47,291 nt of DNA from an uncultured Erysipelotrichaceae bacterium (lineage in GTDB: Bacteria; Bacillota_I; Bacilli_A; Erysipelotrichales; Coprobacillaceae). This document shows positions 1 through 8,900 of this stretch, piece by piece. A program made the position numbers and the translations under genes. A model generated the notes under the pieces. The model saw only the letters and a list, made by a program, of their open reading frames with translations, was not told the DNA's origin and did no database searches. The first letter of the stretch is position 1; every line of letters begins with the position of its first letter. Where the stretch lies: contig CATOPA010000002.1 in the NCBI GenBank assembly GCA_951801965.1, forward strand, positions 1 through 47,291, given 5' to 3'.

Positions 1-1
1 G

Positions 2-985
2 TTATGTGCCACTTGGTTTGATAGACCTTTATCAATTGCTGGGCGTGTTTTAATAAAAGATGGTGATTCTTATCTTACACGTTTATTAAAGATTGATAGA
101 GATTTGGTTTTAATTCCAAATGTTGCTATTCATATGAACAGAGCAGTCAATGATGGATTTGCTTATAATAAACAAGTTGATTTATTACCATTATTTGGTG
201 GAACAGAAACAAAAACAGGAGATTTAAAGGCATTAATTGCTAAAGAATTAAATGTAAAAGAAGAAGATATTTGTGGAAGTGATCTTTATTTATATAACAG
301 AATGGCTCCTTCTATTTGGGGTGCTCATGAAGAATTTATTTCATCACCACAATTAGATGATTTACAATGTGCTTTTACATCTTTACAAGGATTTTTAAAA
401 GGAGCAAATCAGCAATCAATTAATGTTTTTGCTTGTTTTGATAATGAAGAAGTAGGATCAGGTACAAAGCAAGGTGCTGCTTCAACTTTCTTATATGATG
501 TTTTATATCGTATTAATCATGCTTTAGGAAAAGATGAAGAAGATTATTATCGTGCTTTAGCATCTAGCTTTATGTTAAGTGCTGATAACGCTCATGCAGT
601 ACATCCAAATCATCCAGAAAAAACTGATGTTAATAATTGTGTTTATATGAATGAAGGTGTAGTCATTAAATCACATGCCGGTCAAAAATATACAAGTGAT
701 GGTGTAAGCATTGCTATTTTTAAAGGACTTTGTGAGAAAATTGGTGTTCCTGTACAATTCTTTGCGAATCGTTCAGATGCAATAGGTGGAAGTACTTTAG
801 GAAATATTGCTATGGCACAAGTTTCAATGAATAGTGTTGATATTGGATTACCTCAGCTTGCTATGCATTCTTCTTATGAAACTGCTGGAATCAAAGATAC
901 TTATTATATGATTCAAGTGATGGAAGAGTTCTTTAATAGTCACATTGAAGAAACAAGTACTCACGAATTAAAGGTTACACGTTAA
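2..985 (+). CDS. M18 family aminopeptidase (aspartyl aminopeptidase-like), 5' truncated by window edge
   Basis: Frame is open to position 2 upstream of the listed TTG start (CATWFDRPLSIAGRVL...). M18-like motifs: NVAIHMNRAVNDG, CFDNEEVGSGTKQGAAS, SADNAHAVHPNHPEKTD. Confidence 0.93.
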   Translation, partial: LCATWFDRPLSIAGRVLIKDGDSYLTRLLKIDRDLVLIPNVAIHMNRAVNDGFAYNKQVDLLPLFGGTETKTGDLKALIAKELNVKEEDICGSDLYLYNRMAPSIWGAHEEFISSPQLDDLQCAFTSLQGFLKGANQQSINVFACFDNEEVGSGTKQGAASTFLYDVLYRINHALGKDEEDYYRALASSFMLSADNAHAVHPNHPEKTDVNNCVYMNEGVVIKSHAGQKYTSDGVSIAIFKGLCEKIGVPVQFFANRSDAIGGSTLGNIAMAQVSMNSVDIGLPQLAMHSSYETAGIKDTYYMIQVMEEFFNSHIEETSTHELKVTR

Positions 986-1030
986 TGAGAAATCTTTTCT
1001 ATGAAAATAGTCTTAAAATGAAATCTTTGA

Positions 1031-1597
1031 ATGAAAAAAAACTTTCAAATCTTTCAAGACATTCAAAAACATGTATTTCTTCATCAAAAAGATATTGTCA
1101 AAGCAAATATTCTTCTTTCAACGATTTTAGATCAAATGAATGATGAAACTCAAAAAATTAATTTAAAAAAAGGTATGAAAAATTATGTTTCTCAAGTTGA
1201 AAAATCAATAAATATGAAAGAGAAAATGAAAATTGAAATCAAAAAAGCAATAGATAAATTTACAATTGCTGGTTTATGGGAGACAATGACAGGATATATT
1301 GTTTTATTATTCTTTAAAGAATTCATAATAGGACACTATCTCATTTCTTTTTCAATTGACTTATTAGTGGCCATCATCTCTTTCTATATTGCTATTCACA
1401 ATATTGTCAATCAATTTCAATTGTTAAAAAGATTTCAAATGCCTAAAAAAATACAATTTATGATTATTGCGACTTTTCTTGTTGGATTCATCACTGCAAT
1501 ATTAGGAGCAAAAAATCCTTTTGATGTTTCTTTTTTAGTTTTAGTTATTGGCTATATAACAAGTAAAAGAATGTTTGAAAATGAAATGAAAAAGTAA
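1031..1597 (+). CDS. Membrane protein with about four predicted TM segments, DUF1129-like
   Basis: Hydrophobic segments in the C-terminal two thirds, basic helical N-terminus; family call from general resemblance only. Confidence 0.55.
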   Translation: MKKNFQIFQDIQKHVFLHQKDIVKANILLSTILDQMNDETQKINLKKGMKNYVSQVEKSINMKEKMKIEIKKAIDKFTIAGLWETMTGYIVLLFFKEFIIGHYLISFSIDLLVAIISFYIAIHNIVNQFQLLKRFQMPKKIQFMIIATFLVGFITAILGAKNPFDVSFLVLVIGYITSKRMFENEMKK

Positions 1598-1628
1598 AAA
1601 GAAGTTATAACCAATTAAACTTCTTTTT
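1596..1628. terminator. Bidirectional intrinsic terminator
   Basis: AAAAAGAAGTT / AACTTCTTTTT perfect 11-bp stem with 11-nt loop. Confidence 0.7.
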
Positions 1629-1719
1629 CTTAATATTCATAAAAGTATTCATACTCATTTATAAAAGCTATTAATAGCTTTTATAAAAACGAAATGACAA
1701 TATTCTCATTCTTTTATTA

Positions 1720-1760
1720 AAAATAGTCCTTACTCTTTTCTTGAGTCTAAGGGCTATTTT
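1720..1760 (-). terminator. Terminator-like hairpin downstream of alr
   Basis: AAAATAGTCCTTA / TAAGGGCTATTTT 13-bp stem with one G-U. Confidence 0.6.
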
Positions 1761-1782
1761 ACTTTACACATTTTATATCTTA

Positions 1783-2946
1783 TTATAATGACTTGTTTTC
1801 ATTTTTATAAATTCTCTCAACACGTTCACTCACAAGACACATGATTTCATAAGGAATAGTATCTAATTCTCTAGCCATTCTTGCTAAAGATATATGTTCC
1901 CCAAAAATTTCTACAACATCATGTACTTTTACTGTGCTATCTACCCTCACCATCATCTGATCCATACATACCCTTCCAACAATAGGGTAATAATGACCAT
2001 TAATATAGACATCACGTCCTTGGTTAGCACGAATCACTCCATCAGCATAACCGATAGGTAAAGTCGCAATATATTCATCCTTCTTAGCAGTATATGTCAA
2101 ACCATATCCAATCTTTTCACCTTTTTTAATAAACTTAACCATAGCAACTTTTGTATATAAAGACATGACTTGCTTTAATTCTTTACTCTCATGACCTGCA
2201 GGATCAACGCCATACATTGCAATACCAATACGTCCTAGATGAGAATGTGTTGTCTCATGATAGATCATTGATGCAGAGTTTTGACAATGAACATATTGAA
2301 ATTGATGATTCTCTATCATAGCATAAAAAGAATCCAACTGATTTTGATATGCATCATTTTGACTTGCATCATCTGCTGTCGCAAAGTGAGTAAATACACC
2401 ATCAACTTGAAAAACAGGAGACGAACACATTTTTAAAACCTCTTCAAATTCCTCTTTATTCTTAAAGCCAAGACGATTCATACCACTATCAATTTTAATA
2501 TGAACTTTCACTGACTTATGGTGATGATACAAATGCATAATTTCATGAATGTAATCTTTAGAAAAAACTGTTAAAGAAATATCATTTTCTATAACCATAT
2601 CCAAATCTTCTAAAGGAATAGCTCCTAATACCAAAATATCTTTATATATTCCAAGTTTTCTAAGATCTATAGCTTCTTTCAATGTTGCCACTCCAAACAT
2701 AGAAATATGAGGATTATCTTTCAAAACCTCAGCAACTTGTTTATATCCGTGTCCATAAGCATTTGCTTTGATAATTGCAATCATTGGAAGTTTCACTTTT
2801 TGATATAATGTTTCAACATTATCTAATAAATAATCCAGATGAATCACTGCATACGTATTGCGATAATGAGTCACAATAACACCTTCTTTCATTGTTTTAG
2901 TATAATCTAAAAAAAACTCTTTTTCAAGAAAAAATAGGTCTTTCAA
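1783..2946 (-). CDS. alr: Alanine racemase (start uncertain; internal starts possible)
   Basis: IIKANAYGHGY PLP-lysine motif, KIDSGMNRLGF, RIGIAMYGVDP, GRVCMDQMMVRV. Confidence 0.95.
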   Translation of the reverse strand: MKDLFFLEKEFFLDYTKTMKEGVIVTHYRNTYAVIHLDYLLDNVETLYQKVKLPMIAIIKANAYGHGYKQVAEVLKDNPHISMFGVATLKEAIDLRKLGIYKDILVLGAIPLEDLDMVIENDISLTVFSKDYIHEIMHLYHHHKSVKVHIKIDSGMNRLGFKNKEEFEEVLKMCSSPVFQVDGVFTHFATADDASQNDAYQNQLDSFYAMIENHQFQYVHCQNSASMIYHETTHSHLGRIGIAMYGVDPAGHESKELKQVMSLYTKVAMVKFIKKGEKIGYGLTYTAKKDEYIATLPIGYADGVIRANQGRDVYINGHYYPIVGRVCMDQMMVRVDSTVKVHDVVEIFGEHISLARMARELDTIPYEIMCLVSERVERIYKNENKSL

Positions 2947-2947
2947 C

Positions 2948-3934
2948 CTATTTCACTTGAGATGATTGCATACTTGATAAAACAGCTATCATTTCTGCTT
3001 TTGTTAAGTCATGAGAATAAAGTGAACACACAACCCCAGATGAAATATATGTCATCTGATTATTACTTTCAAATGCAATGCCATCAATCAAATCAATCAT
3101 TTCACCATTCACTACTTCTATATCAATATTTTCTCCTGAATTTATTGCACTTTCAACAATTGTAAATGATTTTTCACCAGTAAATTTAAGAATATGATTT
3201 GTTGTATTATCTATTTTTGAAACTTTTTCATTTTCTAATGTTGATCCCATTAATGAAACTGGATAAAGTGGTAATGATGATGAAGCTGCAGTATACATAT
3301 TTTGTGATGTTTTCATAATTGTTTCTTGCTGAAAGTCCTCTTTCTTAGCATCTTTATTAGCTTGAAACGAAGTGACTGATAATTTAATAATTTCTACACC
3401 TGCATCATCACAAACATTTACGTAAACAGGATTCAATTCTTTGTCAAACTTAACTTCTTGGCTTTTCACTCTTTCATCATTTTCATAACTCATATTTCCA
3501 TTCACTATATATCCATCCTTGACCTTTTCTGGTTTATTATTATCTAAAAATGATAATAATGATTGATAGATATATGGTTTAGGCGAATTATTGGGCCACT
3601 CACTTTTAAATTGAAAAGCTTGATTTAATGATGGTGTTAATACAAAAACACCAGATTCATTTCTTACAATTGTTTGTGCTTGATTTAATGACTTATCATA
3701 CAACTCAACTTTATAATATTCCTTTTCTTCAATAGAAGCATAAGTTGTTGTAGCCTGATATGACTTCAATTCATCATTATCAAGCATTTCTAAATTACAT
3801 ACAAGTTCATAACTTGTATAAGCAGAAGCCACTTTATAAACCTTATCTAAGGATGAGGATTTCAATTTCCAAAAACATATTCCTCCTATAAAAACAACAA
3901 CTGCTATTAAGATTGCCATATACTTTTTATTCAT
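2948..3934 (-). CDS. LolA/RseB-like (GerS-like) exported lipoprotein-type protein
   Basis: N-terminal membrane segment, SD GAGGAGG before ATG at 3934; fold call from overall pattern and position directly upstream of alr. Confidence 0.6.
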   Translation of the reverse strand: MNKKYMAILIAVVVFIGGICFWKLKSSSLDKVYKVASAYTSYELVCNLEMLDNDELKSYQATTTYASIEEKEYYKVELYDKSLNQAQTIVRNESGVFVLTPSLNQAFQFKSEWPNNSPKPYIYQSLLSFLDNNKPEKVKDGYIVNGNMSYENDERVKSQEVKFDKELNPVYVNVCDDAGVEIIKLSVTSFQANKDAKKEDFQQETIMKTSQNMYTAASSSLPLYPVSLMGSTLENEKVSKIDNTTNHILKFTGEKSFTIVESAINSGENIDIEVVNGEMIDLIDGIAFESNNQMTYISSGVVCSLYSHDLTKAEMIAVLSSMQSSQVK

Positions 3935-4027
3935 ATTTTTCCTCCTCGTCATATTTTATGAAAATGAACAAGTATTATGAATAAAGTTGACAGATTTGGT
4001 TATACTATCACTAGGAGGAATAAAAAT

Positions 4028-4225
4028 ATGAATATTATTCAAAAAATTTCATTAGTATTAACAATCATAGGAGCCTTAAACTGGGGCCTTATAGGATTAT
4101 TTAATATGAATGTTGTAGAAATGATCTTTGGTGATTCTATGTTAGCAGCTATTATTTATATGCTTGTAGGAATTGCAGGAATCATTAATATTATGTTATT
4201 ATTTACAGATTTAGATACAAAATAA
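4028..4225 (+). CDS. DUF378 family small membrane protein (65 aa)
   Basis: MNIIQKISLVLTIIGALNWGLIGLFNMNVVEMIFG is DUF378-like; SD AGGAGG upstream of ATG 4028, so the track start at 3977 is probably too early. Confidence 0.85.
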   Translation: MNIIQKISLVLTIIGALNWGLIGLFNMNVVEMIFGDSMLAAIIYMLVGIAGIINIMLLFTDLDTK

Positions 4226-4247
4226 TGGGTATGAAATCATACCCATT
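4224..4247. terminator. Convergent-gene hairpin
   Basis: AATGGGTATGA AA TCATACCCATT perfect inverted repeat between convergent genes. Confidence 0.6.
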
Positions 4248-4860
4248 AAACTATAAAATCAACAATTTCACCAGTCTTTAATAAGACTCTTTTTTTATTT
4301 TTAACAAGAGAAAGCATAGGAATATCTGAGCGGGAATCAGAATACCCATATGAATTTTCATAGTCAATCACAATATCTTTACTCTTCAAATAAGAAAGAA
4401 TACGAAATACTTTTTCTTCATTCTTGCAATTTTTTCCAATAATACGATTGGTTGGATGATTATAATATTCTGTTTTTGTTCCAATCAATTGATCTATAGG
4501 CAACTGATGATATTGCATATAAACTTCACATGAAGCAGTGCAGATAATGATAATATATCCTTCTTCTTTTTTTGAACAGAGTTCTTCAACAACATTCTTA
4601 TAATAATTCTTTTTAATACATTTTTGATAAAAACAATCCAATTCTTGATCACTCATATATTTTAAAGGAAATAAAAGCTTAGATTTTGCTGTTTCAAAAG
4701 AAACAATATGCAATAAATAAAGTAAGTAATAAAAAGAAAATGGTATAAAGCAAAGTGCATGATGTGGATGCTTTTTCAAATCATATTTGAGCAATTCAAC
4801 AATAGAATCACCATGAGCTATGGTATTATCAAAATCAAATAATGCAACCTTACAAACCAT
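4246..4860 (-). CDS. HAD-IB family hydrolase (phosphoserine phosphatase-like)
   Basis: ALFDFDNTIAHGDS motif I; GYSDSRSDIPML motif IV. Confidence 0.85.
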   Translation of the reverse strand: MVCKVALFDFDNTIAHGDSIVELLKYDLKKHPHHALCFIPFSFYYLLYLLHIVSFETAKSKLLFPLKYMSDQELDCFYQKCIKKNYYKNVVEELCSKKEEGYIIIICTASCEVYMQYHQLPIDQLIGTKTEYYNHPTNRIIGKNCKNEEKVFRILSYLKSKDIVIDYENSYGYSDSRSDIPMLSLVKNKKRVLLKTGEIVDFIV

Positions 4861-5561
4861 TAAGCAATCTCCAAAGCAATTTCCATCATTGCAGTAAATG
4901 TTTTTTCTCTTTCTAAAGCAGTTGTTTCTTCCTTAGTGACAAGTGAATCAGAGACAGTTAATAAAGTTAATGCCTTTTTCTTAAAATAAGCTGCTGTTGC
5001 AAATAAAGCATAAGATTCCATTTCTACACCTAAGCACCCCATAGATGCCCATTTCTTATCAGAATCTTTGTCAGCATGATAAAAAACATCAGAAGCAATA
5101 ATATTACCAACATGATAAGAAACTTTCTTCTGTTTTGCTAAAGCAACAGCTTTTTCTAACAAATCAAATGAACTGATAGCTGAAAATGTCCCTGGCAATT
5201 CATATTGACTCGCAAAGTTCCCATCAGTACATGCTCCTTGAGCAATAATAATGTCTCTTAAATGAACATTTTCTTGTAATGCTCCACATGAACCAATACG
5301 AATAATCGCTTCTACCCCATAATAATGAAAAAGTTCATATGAATATATACCAATAGATGGTTGTCCCATACCAGAACCCATAATTGATACTTTCTTTCCT
5401 TTGTATGTTCCAGTATATCCAAGCATATTTCTCACTGTATTAAATTGCTTCACATCTTCTAAATAATTTTCTGCTAAAAACTTTGCACGAAGTGGATCCC
5501 CTGGCATTAAAACTGTCTTCGCAATTTCTCCTCTTTGTGCTTGATTGTGTGGTGTTGACAT
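4860..5561 (-). CDS. deoD: Purine-nucleoside phosphorylase, DeoD type
   Basis: STPHNQAQRGEIAKTVLMPGDPLRAKF; RIGSCGALQ; LGVEMESYALF. Confidence 0.96.
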   Translation of the reverse strand: MSTPHNQAQRGEIAKTVLMPGDPLRAKFLAENYLEDVKQFNTVRNMLGYTGTYKGKKVSIMGSGMGQPSIGIYSYELFHYYGVEAIIRIGSCGALQENVHLRDIIIAQGACTDGNFASQYELPGTFSAISSFDLLEKAVALAKQKKVSYHVGNIIASDVFYHADKDSDKKWASMGCLGVEMESYALFATAAYFKKKALTLLTVSDSLVTKEETTALEREKTFTAMMEIALEIA

Positions 5562-5995
5562 TATTTTTTTCCTCCATTCAATGATTTTCCTTTTTTAAAA
5601 TAATAAACATCCTTTAATTGTATAGATATATCTTGCTGATGAATCATTTGGTGAATAAATTTTATGATTTCTTGATCTTCACCTATTTCATAACCTACTT
5701 TTGCAAAATAACCGTCTAAAACAATAAATGGCACAGAACCAGATTGATCATTTACATAATAGCTATCTAACAAGCTGCATATTTTTGCATATCTGTCTCT
5801 ATTTTCTTCTATATCAATATCTAATAAAGTCACATTCATACTTTCTTTATATTCATCTTGCAATTGAGGTATGACAACTTGAATAAATGATTGACAAACA
5901 GGACATGTTTTTGCATAAAATACATACAAATAATAATGTGGTCTAGCATGACAAGCTGTTAAAAACATCAAAAAAGCGAGGCATAATTTTTTCAC
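5561..5995 (-). CDS. Thioredoxin-fold lipoprotein (CPVC)
   Basis: Lipobox FLTAC; YAKTCPVCQSF CxxC motif. Confidence 0.7.
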   Translation of the reverse strand: MKKLCLAFLMFLTACHARPHYYLYVFYAKTCPVCQSFIQVVIPQLQDEYKESMNVTLLDIDIEENRDRYAKICSLLDSYYVNDQSGSVPFIVLDGYFAKVGYEIGEDQEIIKFIHQMIHQQDISIQLKDVYYFKKGKSLNGGKK

Positions 5996-6429
5996 TTTTC
6001 TTCCTTATAATAAAAACGATACGCTTCTAACTCATATCCTAATTCCTGATGTTTAACAGCTTTTTCTATATCATTGGCTAATTCTTCTTCATCACCTGAA
6101 GTATAACCTACTTTAGCATAATATGTATCAACAGCATACATTGGTCCCATACCATACATTGATTCATCAAAATCAGCAAGTGAATCAATAACATTATCAT
6201 AAATCTCTTTTGTTTGCCTATCATCTAAATCATAAAGTTCTATTTCTATATTTTCTCCAAAAGATTTTTCTAAATAAGGAATAGCTTCTGATTGAAAAGC
6301 TTTGCATTCACTACAAGTAGAAATATAGAAAAAAAGTAATTTGACTTTTGTATCAATATTTCTTTCAGGAACAGTTTTGGCACAAGCACATAAAATCAAC
6401 GCTAATAAAAATATAAGTATTTTTTTCAT
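5992..6429 (-). CDS. Thioredoxin-fold lipoprotein (CSEC), paralogue of the neighbouring gene
   Basis: Lipobox ILCAC; YISTCSECKAF; shares YYAKVGY..G..EE with the neighbour. Confidence 0.7.
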   Translation of the reverse strand: MKKILIFLLALILCACAKTVPERNIDTKVKLLFFYISTCSECKAFQSEAIPYLEKSFGENIEIELYDLDDRQTKEIYDNVIDSLADFDESMYGMGPMYAVDTYYAKVGYTSGDEEELANDIEKAVKHQELGYELEAYRFYYKEEK

Positions 6430-6509
6430 GTTACCCTCCTTATTTTGTATTATAAACTATAAGTACAAAAATGTATACAAAAGGAAAAACAAAAAAAGAT
6501 ATAATTGTA

Positions 6510-6538
6510 TTGAAAAAAAATAATAAAAATAATATAAT
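6510..6538 (+). promoter_or_regulatory. Sigma-A type promoter for the SPFH operon
   Basis: TTGAAA (6510-6515), 17-bp spacer, TATAAT (6533-6538). Confidence 0.75.
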
Positions 6539-6559
6539 AGTATTAAGGAGGATGAGAGA

Positions 6560-6925
6560 ATGAATTTTGAATGGTCTACAAATGATATTGCAACAATGAC
6601 ACTAACAATTTATGAAACAAATTTAACATTAAATAAAGCTGCTTGTGTACATTTTGAAGATGTCAATTATGTTTTGTTAGGAATTGATTATGAAGCGAAG
6701 CAAATAGGAATTAAGCCTGTCACAAAACAAGAAATAGATGATGGGATTTATCCATCAAGTCAGCTTCATCGCATTTCTTTAGGGAAAAGCTATGGACGTA
6801 TTTCAAACAAGTCGTTTGTTTATGACCTCACTCAAAAATTTGGATTCGATTTTAGTGAGAACCAATGTTATAAATACACAGTAAAGTATGATGTTGTACA
6901 TGCGATTATGATTGCACAATTGTAA
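6560..6925 (+). CDS. Hypothetical protein, first gene of NfeD/SPFH operon
   Basis: ORF with SD AAGGAGG; 12 bp before the NfeD gene. Confidence 0.75.
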   Translation: MNFEWSTNDIATMTLTIYETNLTLNKAACVHFEDVNYVLLGIDYEAKQIGIKPVTKQEIDDGIYPSSQLHRISLGKSYGRISNKSFVYDLTQKFGFDFSENQCYKYTVKYDVVHAIMIAQL

Positions 6926-6937
6926 GGAGGGAAATCA

Positions 6938-7363
6938 ATGTCAGCAACACTTTTTTGGACAATTGTATTAGTTATTGCCATTATTGTTGAAGCTATAACT
7001 ATCGATCTTGTAAGTATTTGGTTTGCTTTAGGAGCACTTGGAGCATTAGTGAGTGAAGCATTAGGAGCAAGTGAACTGATTCAGGGAATATTATTTGCAG
7101 CGATATCAATTATTTGTATTGTTGCATCTCGCCCACTTGCCAAGAAATATCTTCGTGGAAACATCACAAAAACTAATCTAGATAGAGTGATTGGAAAGCA
7201 TTGTTTAGTCACTGAACCTATTACTGCTGATAGTAAAGGTGAAGTCAAAGTTATGGGGAATCTTTGGTCTGCAACAAGTCTTAACAATGAGAATATTGAG
7301 GTTGGTCAATATGCAGAAGTTGTTGCTATCGAAGGAGCTCATGTTATTGTAAGAAAAATATAA
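6938..7363 (+). CDS. NfeD family membrane protein (short form, OB-fold C-terminus)
   Basis: N-terminal TM segments then IGKHCLVTEPI...GEVKVMGNLWSA...GQYAEVVAIEGAHVIVRK. Confidence 0.88.
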   Translation: MSATLFWTIVLVIAIIVEAITIDLVSIWFALGALGALVSEALGASELIQGILFAAISIICIVASRPLAKKYLRGNITKTNLDRVIGKHCLVTEPITADSKGEVKVMGNLWSATSLNNENIEVGQYAEVVAIEGAHVIVRKI

Positions 7364-7376
7364 AGGAGGATTTTAT

Positions 7377-8294
7377 ATGTTAGATTTTATTTTTCATTAT
7401 TTATGGCTTGTTATTTTAATTGTATTAATTATCATTGTTGTTGCAAGAACAATTCGTATTGTTCCTCAATCTTATGCTTATGTCGTTGAAAGAATTGGTG
7501 CATATAATCGTACTTGTAATGTTGGATTGCATATTATGATTCCTTTATTAGATCATATTTCTAATAAAGTATCATTGAAGGAACAAGTTATGGACTTTGC
7601 CCCACAACCAGTAATCACCAAAGATAATGTCACAATGCAAATTGATACCGTTGTTTATTTTCAAATTACAGATCCAAAGTTATTTACTTATGGAGTTGTA
7701 AGACCACTTAATGCTATTGAGAATTTAACAGCAACAACTTTACGTAACATTATTGGTGATCTTGAATTAGATGAAACATTAACATCAAGAGATATTATTA
7801 ACTCAAGAATGCGTTCTATCTTAGATGAAGCTACTGATCCATGGGGAATAAAAATTCATCGTGTTGAAGTCAAAAATATTATTCCACCTCGTGATATTCA
7901 AGAGGCTATGGAAAAACAAATGCGTGCTGAACGTGAAAGACGTGAAGCGATTTTACAAGCTGAAGGTAAAAAGACTGCTGCTATTTTAACAGCTGAGGGT
8001 AAAAAAGAATCAATGATTCTAGAAGCCACAGCAGAAAAAGAAGCACAAATCGCAAGAGCTGAAGGTGAAGCTGAGGCATTAAGACTTGTTTATGAAGCAC
8101 AAGCTAAAGGGATTGAATATATTAACAATGCTCAACCTCAAGATGCCTATGTCACATTAGAAGGTTTTAAAGCTTTAGAAGAAGTTGCTAAGGGTGAGTC
8201 TACAAAGATTATTATTCCTAGCGATTTACAAGGTATGGCTGCCACTGTTACATCAATTGCCGAAATTGCTAGAGATTCAAAGAAAAAGAAATAA
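7377..8294 (+). CDS. SPFH/stomatin-prohibitin family protein
   Basis: VPQSYAYVVERIGAYNRTCNVGLHIMIP; VEVKNIIPPRDIQEAMEKQMRAERERREAILQAEGKK. Confidence 0.95.
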   Translation: MLDFIFHYLWLVILIVLIIIVVARTIRIVPQSYAYVVERIGAYNRTCNVGLHIMIPLLDHISNKVSLKEQVMDFAPQPVITKDNVTMQIDTVVYFQITDPKLFTYGVVRPLNAIENLTATTLRNIIGDLELDETLTSRDIINSRMRSILDEATDPWGIKIHRVEVKNIIPPRDIQEAMEKQMRAERERREAILQAEGKKTAAILTAEGKKESMILEATAEKEAQIARAEGEAEALRLVYEAQAKGIEYINNAQPQDAYVTLEGFKALEEVAKGESTKIIIPSDLQGMAATVTSIAEIARDSKKKK

Positions 8295-8303
8295 GGTGAG
8301 AAA

Positions 8304-8819
8304 ATGAAAAAAGAGGATTATTTGTTACTGTTGAAAAAAAATATTGCAAGAACTTATATTAAATGTCATGATGACAAAGATCCAAAATCCTTACTCAATT
8401 ATGAAAATACTATTCAAATAGAATTTAAGGATGATTGTATAGTCCTCAAGGGATATTCTGGAGAATTTCTATTAGACATTCCATATCAAGAGATTGATTA
8501 TATTGATTTCAAACCTTTACAAAGATATGGTCCTGGAACTATTGTAAGGAAGAATTATTCAATCATGTACACAATCGTTCTTCATAATTCAACTCTTTAT
8601 CAATTTGAATCAATGAGTCTTCAAATATGGAATGAGATTATCAATATTCTCAAAGAAAATAATGTAAATATTGTAGATTCTTATGCTCTTATAGATATCA
8701 TCCTTCATTCAAAATCAACAGAAGACTTTTATCAGAGTATAGAGCAACATATAGAAGAATGGAAACAAAATAACTTAGCAATGATTATCAAAAAAAATAA
8801 TCTTATCACCAAACCATAG
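8304..8819 (+). CDS. Hypothetical protein, possible PH-like N-terminal domain
   Basis: Complete ORF 10 bp after the SPFH gene; PH-like call is inference from beta-rich pattern. Confidence 0.6.
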   Translation: MKKEDYLLLLKKNIARTYIKCHDDKDPKSLLNYENTIQIEFKDDCIVLKGYSGEFLLDIPYQEIDYIDFKPLQRYGPGTIVRKNYSIMYTIVLHNSTLYQFESMSLQIWNEIINILKENNVNIVDSYALIDIILHSKSTEDFYQSIEQHIEEWKQNNLAMIIKKNNLITKP

Positions 8820-8853
8820 ACTTATGTCATGGTATATCTTAGCAACAAATAAT

Positions 8854-8900
8854 AAAGAAGATTCTTTCAAGGTTTATAAATCTTAAAAAGAATCTTCTTT
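8854..8900. terminator. Bidirectional terminator between convergent operons
   Basis: AAAGAAGATTCTTT (8854-8867) / AAAGAATCTTCTTT (8887-8900), 14-bp stem. Confidence 0.7.
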
